Part shown: positions 8,341-17,760 of the stretch, piece by piece
Position numbering within the stretch: the first letter of the stretch is position 1
Layout of the letters: each line of letters opens with the position of its first letter
Source of the DNA: Chara braunii
Lineage: Eukaryota > Streptophyta > Charophyceae > Charales > Characeae
Direction of reading: 5' to 3'
DNA length: 30,776 nt
Assembly: GCA_003427395.1 (NCBI GenBank)
Contig: BFEA01000609.1
Span: forward strand, 521,202 to 551,977
Made by a program: the position numbers and the translations under genes
Notes under the pieces: generated by a model
Database searches by the model: none
What the model was told of the DNA's origin: nothing
What the model saw: only the letters and a program-made list of their open reading frames with translations

Positions 8341-9280
8341 ATGGCATTAGGGAAAATGACAATGTCAGTCACATCATCAATAGGACAAAGGCTGTTAGCT
8401 CAGCCCATTCTGTACGCTGTTGTGCTGCATCCATGGCTGCCACCACGAGGCCCCAAAAGTGTATTGCGAGCAAGAATGTGAGCGGGATGGCTGTGGGAAC
8501 CTCGTAACTTGGCTCCACAGCTAGCCACAAAAGTACATAGAAATCTGTCGAATGGACAGCACTGCATGACCAGCAGGCCCATGTGGTAATCTACTTCTGC
8601 ATCGTTCCTCACCTTTGGATCTGCCCACACGCAGAAACCTGGGGCACACCACACCACCCACCAAAGAAGTGGCTCATGCATCATGGGACCTCTCCACTAC
8701 GATGGCCAGCATTTGCACTCCCTACATGAAAACGAGGTGCCCGTTGCACATTCCGCAGGCAATGGCAGGTGATGGACATGCTGCATACATAGATGTCGGC
8801 CCCCTTGTCATCCTAGAAAAGGTTCAGCAGCGCGACCACGGCCTCCATGGCCTTCCCCATGGCGAACACCGTTGTCACGTCCATATGCATTGTGAACACA
8901 CACACAAACACGGCACTTGCTGTGTCAATCAAGTGCCCCCTTTGGCTCCCTGCAAATCCTTCCTGCGGGATGTGAAACAAATGCAAGGAACGGAATATGG
9001 ACGAAGCACAGAAACCCAGAATGCAAAATCACACTGAAATCCAAGTAGTCAAAGCCAAGCAGATAGTACATGGAACCGAGTAACCATCCCATTGAGAATG
9101 ATACAGAAGAATCGTGAGTCAATGTCCATGCCCAATAGGGCAACGCCAACAGCATAACCCAAATGTAGCTCTCTCTTATGAATGGCGCCAGGCGCCCTAT
9201 CTACTCTACAGCCTATCCTACAACTACAGCAATGAAAAGCAACCAGACAACTTGACTACCAGCGAGTGATGATGTCAACA
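8341..9280. other. Non-coding or unrecognised degenerate stretch
   Basis: Minus-strand frames (about 8400-8684 and 8925-9155) could be the upstream N-terminal part of the Harbinger fossil, but no motif supports this. Nothing else was recognised. Confidence 0.4.
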
Positions 9281-9786
9281 CCAATGCCGACCTCCACCAT
9301 CACCAGGTACGTGTCCTCTTCCCCACACTCTCCCTTGTTACCCACACAGCGCTCTTCACCTCCGAAGTACCACCTTCGCCCTCACCTCCCCTGCACCCTC
9401 ATGCGGGCCGGCTATGGCCGCCAGTGCCCTGCGTGCAGGCAGCGCCCTACCGCCTAGCGCTGGCCTGCTTGCTCTTAGCGCAGCACTGCCTTGCACAGCG
9501 CAGCACACATGCATCCGCGCAGCGTGCCCGCAAGTGCCAGCATTGGCCAAGATCCCTGCTGCCTCGCCCTGCTTGCCTATATGCCAGTGCAGCGTGTGGG
9601 CGGCCTCCCTTCAGCCTGTGACCGGGGCCCAGAGGCTGAAGCCCACTCGATACAGTTGGGCCCCGGGGTAATGCAGTTGCGCCTCTTTCTTCAAGGCCTG
9701 CGGCCAGATTCAGATAGTGGGCCGATTTCCCTTTGGCATTTTCGGCCTCTATACCCAGCATGCATTGTCGGCCTCACGTTCAAGTA
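9281..9786. other. GC-rich stretch without a recognised gene
   Basis: This is a local rise in GC and CpG content with many GCAGCGC/GCAGTGC words. Frames are open on both strands, which is expected from composition. No domain was recognised. Confidence 0.4.
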
Positions 9787-9837
9787 CCCAGGGCCTAACT
9801 AACTCAGAGGCCCTGGGTTTTCAGCATTTGCTGAAAT
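9787..9837. repeat. Two adjacent short hairpins
   Basis: CCCAGGGCCT (9787-9796) pairs with AGGCCCTGGG (9808-9817). It is followed directly by TTTCAGCA-TT-TGCTGAAA. The second could end a transcript but lacks other support. Confidence 0.7.
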
Positions 9838-10757
9838 GTAGAGACTCGGTGCACTCCAACCAACTGGCGTGCTGCAACTGTATGGACCCCACTTCGTGAA
9901 ATGTTGGCACAGAGGGCTCTTGTTGATTTGCTGGCCCGCCTTCACTTAGGGCGGGCACGAGGCTTGTTGGGGCCTTAGCCTAGAACATGTACATCATGGC
10001 AAGGCCCCTACTTGAGGGCTCAATCCTCACACAAATGCCTCGCGGCCCATAAACATACAACCCGATGACTTTGTGCAAACAGCAACTTCCAAATCCAATC
10101 CGCGATTGGACCATATAAAGGTGGTTGTCACACCAAGGAACCATTGGCCTTGTGTTGCACCGGGTAAAGTGACAGGCGAGTATGGACGAGGAGTAGCATG
10201 GATGAAGGGCAGCGTGTCTGTAGACGCACTGTTCCAGGCACACACGATTCATGTGCCTCAACCGGCGGTAACAGAAACTGACAGCTTCCTACATTTACGC
10301 ATGCACACTTCATGCACCTAACCGTCCACAACACCCACTGCTGTCACGAGATCAAGACCTCGCAGCATAATCCTAAAACAGCCATCAATGTCTGCCGAAC
10401 TCATGGTGGTTCCCTGCTCCCATCACCATTTTATGGATTTTTCTTTCCATATTTCTATAACAAGCGGGCACCCATCTACCTTGAACTCCTTCGCGGTAGA
10501 GGTGTGTCCAGGTTTGTTATTTTTTCAATTTCTTTGTAACGAGACCGACCAATGAAAGTGATGGGATTTTATATAGGCCATGGCCGTAGGAAACTGCATA
10601 CAAACTAAATTATCCCATAAAATCCACCATCCATTTGGCGCACGGGCATCTATGGCCGAGGTCTTGTCACAGGCGTGTTTAATCTATTTCCTATCCTATC
10701 CCTCAGCTAGTGGAACCATGCCCGGGCAGAAAATACCAGGAGGATACCAGGCTTCCC
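9838..10757. other. Non-coding stretch
   Basis: Frames of 60-90 codons occur on both strands (9980-10334 and others), but none shows a recognisable domain, and overlapping frames are open on both strands. Confidence 0.4.
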
Positions 10758-10960
10758 TTCAACCACCGGTATCTCTGAGCCTCTTTTTCCCGAAGTGGAC
10801 TTCTGGGCGCCGATAAAAGATGAATTAATGTGGGCCCGTTTTTTCCCTTTTTTGCCTGGCGTTGCCAGCCATTTCAGTCTGGTGGGCTGGGCTCCGAAGG
10901 ACGCAGCGCATTATCGGCTTCCATGGAACACCATGGTTGAGAAAGATACTTGTGGTTTAC
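10758..10960. mobile_element. Diverged MITE of the TTAA / ACCACC family
   Basis: The ends TTCAACCACCGGTAT and GATACTTGTGGTTTA are imperfect inverted repeats. The interior GTGGGCCCGTTTT, then CTGGCGTTGCCAGCCATTTC, matches GTGGGCCTCATTTT, then CTGGCGTCGCCAGCCATTTC, in the 13526-13723 copy. Older than the copies at 7081 and 13526. Confidence 0.65.
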
Positions 10961-11142
10961 ATGGAATATACGTGCAGTATGTTCATTCCTTATGCCTGAA
11001 ACAAGTTCAAACAACAAATGTCCTTAGAAGAGAAAAGAGAAAAGTGCCTTCAGTGCTGGTCTTGGAGTGTGCCGTTGCAGCGGCTTCCGCACCCTGGGGC
11101 GAGGTCACTTTTGTCTGGGTTCTCTGTTCTGGACCATAGATT

Positions 11143-11273
11143 TTTTATATTTTTTGGTGGTCCAATCCATTTAAAAATTTGGACCATTTCTCGTTTTATG
11201 TGTGTTATCCTTGCCAGGGGCCATGCTAATCCTCTCTGTATCTTCCCAATTTTAATGGATGTCCCGAAGGGCG
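11143..11273 (-). pseudogene. U6 snRNA retrocopy, nearly full length
   Basis: On the minus strand the sequence from 11273 runs through CCCTTCGGGACATCC, TAAAATTGG, GATACAGAGAGGATTAGCAT, GGCCCCTGGCAAGGAT and GAGAAATGGTCCAAATTTTT, which is U6 snRNA from its 5' stem to its 3' oligo-U (U6 body about 11172-11273). The ACAGAG box and AGC triad are kept. Differences from the usual plant U6 include a lost base in the internal stem-loop (CTGGCAAGG for CTGCGCAAGG) and AACGAG for AATCGAG. About 20 unrelated bases and an A-rich tail follow, and the insert is bounded by a 14-15 bp direct repeat, TCTGGACCATAGATT (11128-11142) and TCTGGACATAGATT (11275-11288). No plant USE or TATA element is seen upstream. 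It is therefore a LINE-style retrocopy, not an active gene. Confidence 0.85.
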
Positions 11274-11288
11274 CTCTGGACATAGATT

Positions 11289-11654
11289 ACAAGACGAGCA
11301 CTCCTGATACTCGCTGAATCGGATGGTAGCATCCAGCTTTTCGGTAATGGATTACGTAAATTCATGCAAATTGTGGAAATCAGAATCACAAGGCCTCTCA
11401 TTTGGCGCTTCTGCATGGACCTGCCTACCTGGCACTGGTGCACCATTGTCCATGCCGAACCTGGTGAGCATGAGGGTCAGTAGCAATCACTCTTGAGTTG
11501 GGAGGAGGCTTGGCTATGTGAAAACATTATGGTGGTTAATCGAAGAATGTGGAGACAGAATGATGTCAGTAGCAGACATTAATTATTCATATTGTGGCGA
11601 AGTGTAACTGTAAATGGAGAGTAGGATGTTACGCTATGTATGCGCCCGCATTCC
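11289..11654. other. Non-coding stretch
   Basis: No gene, repeat family or RNA was recognised. Confidence 0.5.
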
Positions 11655-11715
11655 CCCCCTCCCTCCCTCCCTCCCTCTCTCCCTCCCTCCCTTTCTCCCT
11701 CCCTCCCCTTCCCTG
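11655..11715. repeat. CCCT/CCTC microsatellite
   Basis: Iterated CCCTC/CCCT units, strictly pyrimidine on the plus strand. Confidence 0.9.
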
Positions 11716-12431
11716 CCTCTCTAGGTTCAGTTGGAAAAGTCTTCGACCGAGTATGGCCTTACGGCATATTCACCGTGGGCGTTCCTTGTCTGGATCCGCC
11801 CACAAATCCAACGATTCGTGTTAGGTTTTCTAACTTTTTGTTTTTTCCCTTTTCCAAATTCAACATTTACATGTTCCGCTCTGTTGCCAACTACATGGAC
11901 GCTCTGCTGGTGGGACTTCCCAATTTCCAGTGAGCACAAGCTGCACAACGCACCCCGAATGTATAAAGGCAATCTTTGCTGTCAGATTCAGTCACGATTA
12001 GGGTGTGCTGTATTCGGGGGAGGATGGTATGCCCCAGGCACTTGTTTGCCATCCACTTCTTCTTCTTCTTTTTTTTCCCTAAGTGCAGATACCGAGTGGG
12101 TGGATGATATCTGCCCAGCTTACGATAATCATCTTTCGGCATCGTAAGCCGCTGACAGACTTCAGGCCACACTCAGGGTAGTACTCCTGCAGGGATCCGC
12201 GCCTAGAAAGCACAAATGGACCTGGTCAGTTTTCTGCTTTCCAGGGACAGACATAGCACCAGAGTAGTCTGACCTTCATGCTGAGCGGATGATGCATGTG
12301 TGATTCTTTTTTTTTTATATAAACATCTGCTTGAGTTGTTGGAGGCGATAAGAGCGTCCTCCAACAGTAGGCCTCCTGTATAGATGGCTCCCGTCTGTTA
12401 CTGGGGAGCTGCACCGGCTGGAAACCGGGGG
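11716..12431. other. Non-coding stretch
   Basis: Overlapping open frames occur on both strands (for example 11731-12147 plus and 11891-12172 minus) but have no recognisable domain. Confidence 0.4.
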
Positions 12432-12593
12432 CCAAGTCCCACAAGCAGCGTTGAGTTTCCTCAACACCCGAATCTGGACGTGTTTTGTGGAGATGTGCAG
12501 AAAATCGTGTTGACTTTTCTCAACTGCACGTCTCCACAAACACGTCCAGATTCGGGGGTTGAGGAAACTCAACGCTGCTTGTGGGACCCGGTC
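12432..12593. repeat. Long foldback element (stem ~65 bp)
   Basis: The left arm, from GTCCCACAAGCAGCGTTGAG (12436) to GGAGATGTGCAG, is almost perfectly complementary to the right arm, from CTGCACGTCTCC to CTCAACGCTGCTTGTGGGAC (ending 12587). The arms surround a loop of about 23 nt, and pairing extends a few bases further out. High arm identity suggests a young insertion or a maintained structure. Related to 331-469. A transcript would make a long dsRNA hairpin. Confidence 0.85.
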
Positions 12594-13525
12594 CAGCGTC
12601 TTCATGGACACTCGTTGACAGAGTTACAGTGTGGGACAAAAAAAAAAGAAGAGTGACAGTGTGTGAATCACAATTCGCAACAATTCTCCTTGTTTACTGT
12701 CCAGAAGCAGACAAGGGGTTAGTGCAGAGGAAAATAGGTCTCTGCTGCAGTTGAAAAGCCAAGGCGGGTTGGCCCACAGAAAGGAGGGAGAGAGGGAGGG
12801 GAAGGTTCGAAGGGAGCGGGAGGGGTAAGGGGAGGGAAAGGGAGAGAGAAAGCAATTCTTGTCAGAGGGTGCAGCGCCTCAACAGATGGGGTCTTAACTG
12901 ATGTACCCAAAATTAAGAGGCACAACTTGTTTTTATGCCTCCTGAAACATCAGTGACCAGGGGTGTTTGTCGAGATGTCTGCTTTGCTGCTGCACCCCCA
13001 CTGCCAAAAAACTCGCTGCAGCATTACCGAGAAACAATGTCAAAGAGCACTTCCCCTCCTGCCCACGAAAAGCAAGGCTTCTCAGGAGGGTGCGCAATCA
13101 AGAGGGAACATTGGAACCAAATGCAAGAGGCAGCGGAGCCAATTCAGACGTAGACTATGGAGGCACTACCACGAACATTCCAGAACAGCAAGTTTAGCTG
13201 ATATCAACTATCCAGCCTTGCCTAATCTGGGAATGACAACCGCAGATCGACGGTCCCAGATTGGGCCTGTTTTGAACTCTGTGCAAGGCCTCATGTGGCG
13301 CCCAACACGAATGGGCTCTGAGAGCGGCGCATTGGAATTTCGATGTTCGATCTTGGACAGTTGTCGCTGCCCCTCTATCTTGACTAAATTGGAAAGGAGG
13401 GGCCGGCCACCCCACATAAAGGCCGGGTCTGGGAGCATTACCCAGTGTTATGCTTTTGACGGGACCCCACGGGGACCCGGAAGGGGAGGCAACCAGCATG
13501 AGGTCCAGGCTTCCTTTTGCTGCTC
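12594..13525. other. Non-coding stretch
   Basis: A purine-rich run (AGGGAGGGG-type) lies at 12778-12850. A 188-codon plus frame (12963-13529) overlaps open frames on both strands and has no recognisable domain, so it is not called as a gene. Confidence 0.45.
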
Positions 13526-13723
13526 TTAAACCACCAGTACCTTTCTCAGCTATCGAAGCCGAGCCTAAAATCGCCCTGCGTGCTGAAAAAAAATGAACCA
13601 GCGTGGGCCTCATTTTGGCTGGCGTCGCCAGCCATTTCGGTTCGGTAGCACCAAACCCCGCCGCCCTCCCACCTTACCCGGCCCGTCATGGCAAAATAGC
13701 TAGGAAAGGTACTGGTGGTTTAA
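13526..13723. mobile_element. 198-bp MITE, TTAA-flanked
   Basis: Starts TTAAACCACCAGTACCTTTC and ends GAAAGGTACTGGTGGTTTAA. The inverted repeat extends imperfectly through TCAGCTAT / ATAGCTAG, about 28 bp in all. This is the best-preserved copy of the family and serves as reference for those at 7081, 10758, 7383 and 20947. It lies immediately next to the 3' end of the LINE. Confidence 0.85.
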
Positions 13724-13929
13724 ACCCTAAGCCCTATCCTTCCCTACTTGTTCAATACTTTCTACCCTACCTATCCTGCCTCCTTGTAATTCCCCAACGA
13801 CTCAGGTTCCCAGCTGCAGAAAAAGTCTCCCTCTGGCAGGTGGCGGCCCGTATGCCCAATGGCGCAAACACTGGGATACCCCGGGGTAGAGCCGCACGCA
13901 GGGGGGCGAGCGGAGTCATTTTCCGGCTA

Positions 13930-15700
13930 GACAGCTGATCCCCGGCTTCGCCCGTCCATTCTCTGCCGCTGCCTTGTTCCTCTACTCGGTCATTGCAGGA
14001 CTGTTGTCCCATCCTTGGTGCTCCCCGCTCCTGCCCGACCAACTGAGGCAAAGCCTGTTCCCCTGCAGGGTGCCTATTTGCCCATTCCCAAGTAGTCCAA
14101 AGGCAAACTTCTGCCGAATCCGAGGTGCTTTGTCCGGATATCTCGCCATCTGCTGTCCGGCGCGCCTCCAGTCTTCCCAATGCTCTGCTTCCACCAAGGC
14201 CAAGAAGTGGTCCCATGCCTGCTGCACCGGCTGTTGTTTTACTTGCATGGTTGCCACACAACGCCTTTTCCAGATCGTCTACAGAGCCAGCGGGCGCACT
14301 CTTTGAAACAGTGCACTCTGATATGCCTCACTTCCCCCTCCCCCTTGTGTGGGCAGGAGGATTTGGGGTGCTCTCGCTGGGAAAGGAGTATCAGAGAGGG
14401 CATGCCACCATGCGGCCAATGTGTCCCACATTTGCTCCGCCTCCGGGCAAGTGAGCAAGCAGTGTGTCATGTCCTCCACCCAACCGGTGCTAGAGACGGC
14501 GCACAGGTCGAACTGGGACGTCCTGTTCCGATCAGCCCTGTGTTTGCTGAGCCACTGGTTGACGGGGGAGGGCGACGTGGGCGATCAGCCATTGCATGCT
14601 GCGCACTCAAGTGCTCCGTACCGCAAGGATAGCCCTCCACGGCGTGGCCTGCTGTGTGTCTAGATGAATGCTCACATGCTTACTCCACCTAGTGGTGATG
14701 ATGTCTGTCAGGGGCGCCGGGCTGTTTCTTAACTCATATCCCAGCTTGTGGTGTCCCGTAGAAGGTTGATGTGCTGCATGGGCTTGTCCAACCGTTGGTG
14801 TAGCTTCCAGGGCCAAGGTCCACCAGCTGGGTCATGGGATTGTAGATAGTGAGCTATGGGACCCTGACCTTCCGCAGTCGATCTCGCCTCACAACCACCT
14901 GAGTAGAACTGGTTTTGCCAAGCCAGCTGGTCTGCACTCCTGGGGTACAAGTGCTGTGAATGTTGAAGAGTAGCCACACTCCGTCCGGCAATGCTCGAGC
15001 GGAGTATGTCAGGGCCATTGTCGGGGGATCCTCCCCTCAGATAGTGGCCCAGTCTCCCTGCTCCCATTTGAACGCCCATTGCAGCATGTTCGTCCACTCC
15101 ACCGGAATAGAAAGTAAGATCGCATTGTAGTTGGCCTGAAGGTTGTGACAGCCCGGAAGCATTTCCCTGAGTTCCAGGTACGTTTTTCAGCAGATCCTCG
15201 TGCTAGATATGCTTGACCTGCCATACCCCTTTTTCCAGCCATGCTCCCCATCTCGCGTCACTCGTCATGAGCGTCCACGGCTTCCCTTCCGGGCCTATCA
15301 GGCCCTGGTTGCAAAACAAAGGTTGACGCATCACCTCCTGCTTGCTTCAGGGCTGTCTCACTTTCGCAGGCATCACCTCTCTCCAGAGGGACACGAAGTG
15401 TGCCCAAGGTGTTGTCTTCCGCCAGTGGCCTGACATCGTCCAAGACTTGGCCACGAGCCAGAAGAGACCCTACATGTTGTATGGCGTAGCATAGCCCAGG
15501 AGTCTGACTATCTGTCGAATGGCGAGGGCACAACCTGGGAGATGGGTATGTCTGATCAGCCTAAGTATCCACTTTGTCTGCAACGCCCTTGTCTGGCGGT
15601 CCGGGTCTATAACGCCTAAGCCCCCATCCTTCTTCGGAAGTACCATATGCTTCCAAGCCACTTTGGGAACGACGTTCAGTCACGAAGGGTCGGCGGACCA
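13930..15700 (-). pseudogene. LINE ORF2, C-terminal region
   Basis: Downstream of the reverse transcriptase, the minus strand encodes AWKHMVLPKKDGGLGVIDP (about 15661-15600), the W..VCLPKKxGGLGI segment typical of plant LINE ORF2. Further on is a region rich in C and H: EDMTHCLLTCPEAEQMW (about 14475-14425) matches the zf-RVT module (EtxxHLxxxCPxAxxxW). The reading frame changes several times, and in-frame TGA and TAG codons interrupt it (for example TGA before the LNVVPKVAWKH segment). The region is non-functional as it stands. Its role in active plant LINEs is not well defined. Confidence 0.7.
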
Positions 15701-15999
15701 CAAATAAGACACCGCTTTACCCTGAAGGGGATGCCTCGTTGTTTCACTCAAGCTCCATATCGTGCCAACGTACCACAACAGGGAGAAGATCGTTGAGTTG
15801 AGGATCAGGGCCCTCCCAAACACGGAAGTGTACATTCCAACCCACTTCTCCAACTTGATAAGCATTGTGACTAGACTTCCAGCAGTTGGGCCCCAGTCGG
15901 GCCCATGTCCGCCATGCGTATGCCCAGGTAGCACAACGGCTCGTCTCCTTTCTCCCATTGTAGCCCCGGGGGCGACAAAGCCGGGGTAGGAAGACCGTC

Positions 16000-17390
16000 C
16001 TATGTGATCCACCGGCCGACTGTTCTGGTCCTATTGATACGCATCTTGACTGCCAGCTGAAACGCCTGCATCGCCCTGATAAGTGCTTCAAAGGAGGAGT
16101 CCAAGGCTCTCATGAGGACCGTGAGGTCGTCAGCAAAGAGTAGTGTGTCGGGAAGCAGGTCCCCTGCCATGCTGTCGTCGCCGTCCTCCATGAGCCAATC
16201 GATGGAGGAGTCTTTTCTGAGAAAGGAGGCTATCGCCTCCATTGTGAACAAGAAGAGAGGAGCTTCGAGGGGGGCCCTCTGCCGGCTTCAGACAAAAACC
16301 CATTGAGTTGTACCTCGCCATGCACGTCATTGTAGAGCACCCTCACCCACCGCCGAAAGTCGGGTCCTATGCCCATCCTTTCCATGCACTGCTGCTGAAG
16401 GTTCAAGTTACCCGATCATAGGCCTTCTCCCAATCGAAAAAGAGGATGGATGCGTTCATTCTCTTGTCTTGGATATGCCTCACAGACTCGGCTAGCGTCA
16501 TTACATTATCAAGGATGAATCTCTCGGGTATGAACCGCGTCTGCTCTATGTGAAAGCACCGGCTGGTGACCTCCTTCGGTCTGTTGGCCAGCAGCTTCGC
16601 AAGCACCTTGTAGATTACAGGTAAGAGAGTGATCCGTCTGTAGTTTTTGGTACCCGTAATGTCGGTACTAATGTACTCCCCTACGCCCTCTCTCCACACA
16701 CTCTGCTAAGGGTAGGTCAGGAACTCCTGCTCAAACAACAGCCAAAATGTATGCCAATATTCCTTGGACAATCCGTCCTGTCCAGGAGTTTTGCTGGGTT
16801 TGAGTGACTCCAACGGTGTTAAAGTCCTGTCCAAGTGTTGCAGGAATTTTTGCCTCGCCCCGCTAACGACGTCTGGTGGGTGGTCAATCTCCCTGGAGGT
16901 GTAAAGCCGCCTGAAAGAATCCGCAGCCTGTTCTAGCACCTGTTTGGGGTCGGAGGTCGTGCCCCCGGGGCACTGCAGTTTCTCTATGGTCCTAGCTTTA
17001 ATCATTTGGAAGAAGTACATGGTCATGCGCTCACCCTCGCTCAGTTCATGCACTCTAGCTCTTAACCGCAACCCGTTCATCCTCCATTTTTGTCAGGCTG
17101 CCAGCTCCTGCCTTGCCTCATCTAAAGCTTGCTCGTAACCCGGATCATCCGGGCGGTTAACCAGGTTCCTCTCAGCTATACACGTCGCTGCCTGAGCCTG
17201 CGCAACCTCTCTGTTCTTTTGAAAGCCAAAGCCTGGGAAGCTTTTGAGGCGCTCCGAGACAGCTTGACCATAAGATCCGGGAAGGTCCCTCCCGTTCGAT
17301 CATGCTCGAAGCATGCCTCCACGACTGCCTCCCTCATGGCCATGGTGTTTAGCAGTGAGTTGTTGATCTTGAAGAAGCTATTGCCCTTGT
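16000..17390 (-). pseudogene. LINE ORF2, linker and reverse transcriptase
   Basis: Minus-strand frames carry the order expected for a non-LTR reverse transcriptase. First comes the linker (KGNSFFKINNSLL near 17390), then PSKTPGQDGLSKEYWHTFW (SPGPDGxPxEFYKxxW-like, about 16800-16745). YRRITLLPVIYKVLAKLLAN with QTRFIPERFILDNV follows (16640-16515), then FFDWEKAYDRV (first catalytic Asp, about 16440) and LLFADDLTVL (FADD catalytic site, about 16135). A TAG separates the 16706-17080 and 16403-16699 segments in one frame. A 1-nt deletion follows DRVT, and the conserved GVRQGCPLAP block is eroded near 16270. In live elements this enzyme copies RNA at a nicked target. Confidence 0.85.
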
Positions 17391-17760
17391 TCGGAGTGCT
17401 CATCAGTGATAGTGAGAGGGGAAAAAAAATATGATCCAGCCACGCGAACCACTACATCCAAAACACGGTGTTCAAAAGTGAAACCATACCGGTCGTGATA
17501 TCCACCCCACCCTTGCAAGGCTGTAGTGTCCAACTCAACACACACCACACACAACACCACACGGACACGACAATTCTCGTACACCTCGCTCTCACCAGTC
17601 AGCACAAATCCTTACCATTGGTACTCCCTCCCGTCGACCTACATGGGCCACATCACCCGGCGGTTAACGGGTGCTTCCACAACAGCTAAGTGAATCTGCA
17701 CATCTAGCTCCCCAACAGCTGAGGTTACAGGATGGCCCTACCCATCCCAGCATGAGCCCC
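17340..17760 (-). pseudogene. LINE endonuclease remnant
   Basis: Just upstream of the RT linker, the minus strand reads WLDHIFFPLSLSL (about 17440-17400), like the SDHxPV end of an APE-type endonuclease. The 300 bp above it (to about 17760) show no other endonuclease motif, and the space between the end of ORF1 and the linker is too short for the usual ~230-residue domain. I infer an internal deletion removed most of it. Confidence 0.45.

Noticed and set aside
12963-13529. 188-codon plus-strand open frame
   Set aside because: Overlapping frames on both strands are open, no domain is recognisable, and it runs into the MITE at 13526.
13718-13740. Telomere-like AAACCCTAA at the LINE 3' end
   Set aside because: Only one such unit, formed where the MITE terminus meets flanking sequence; no telomeric array.
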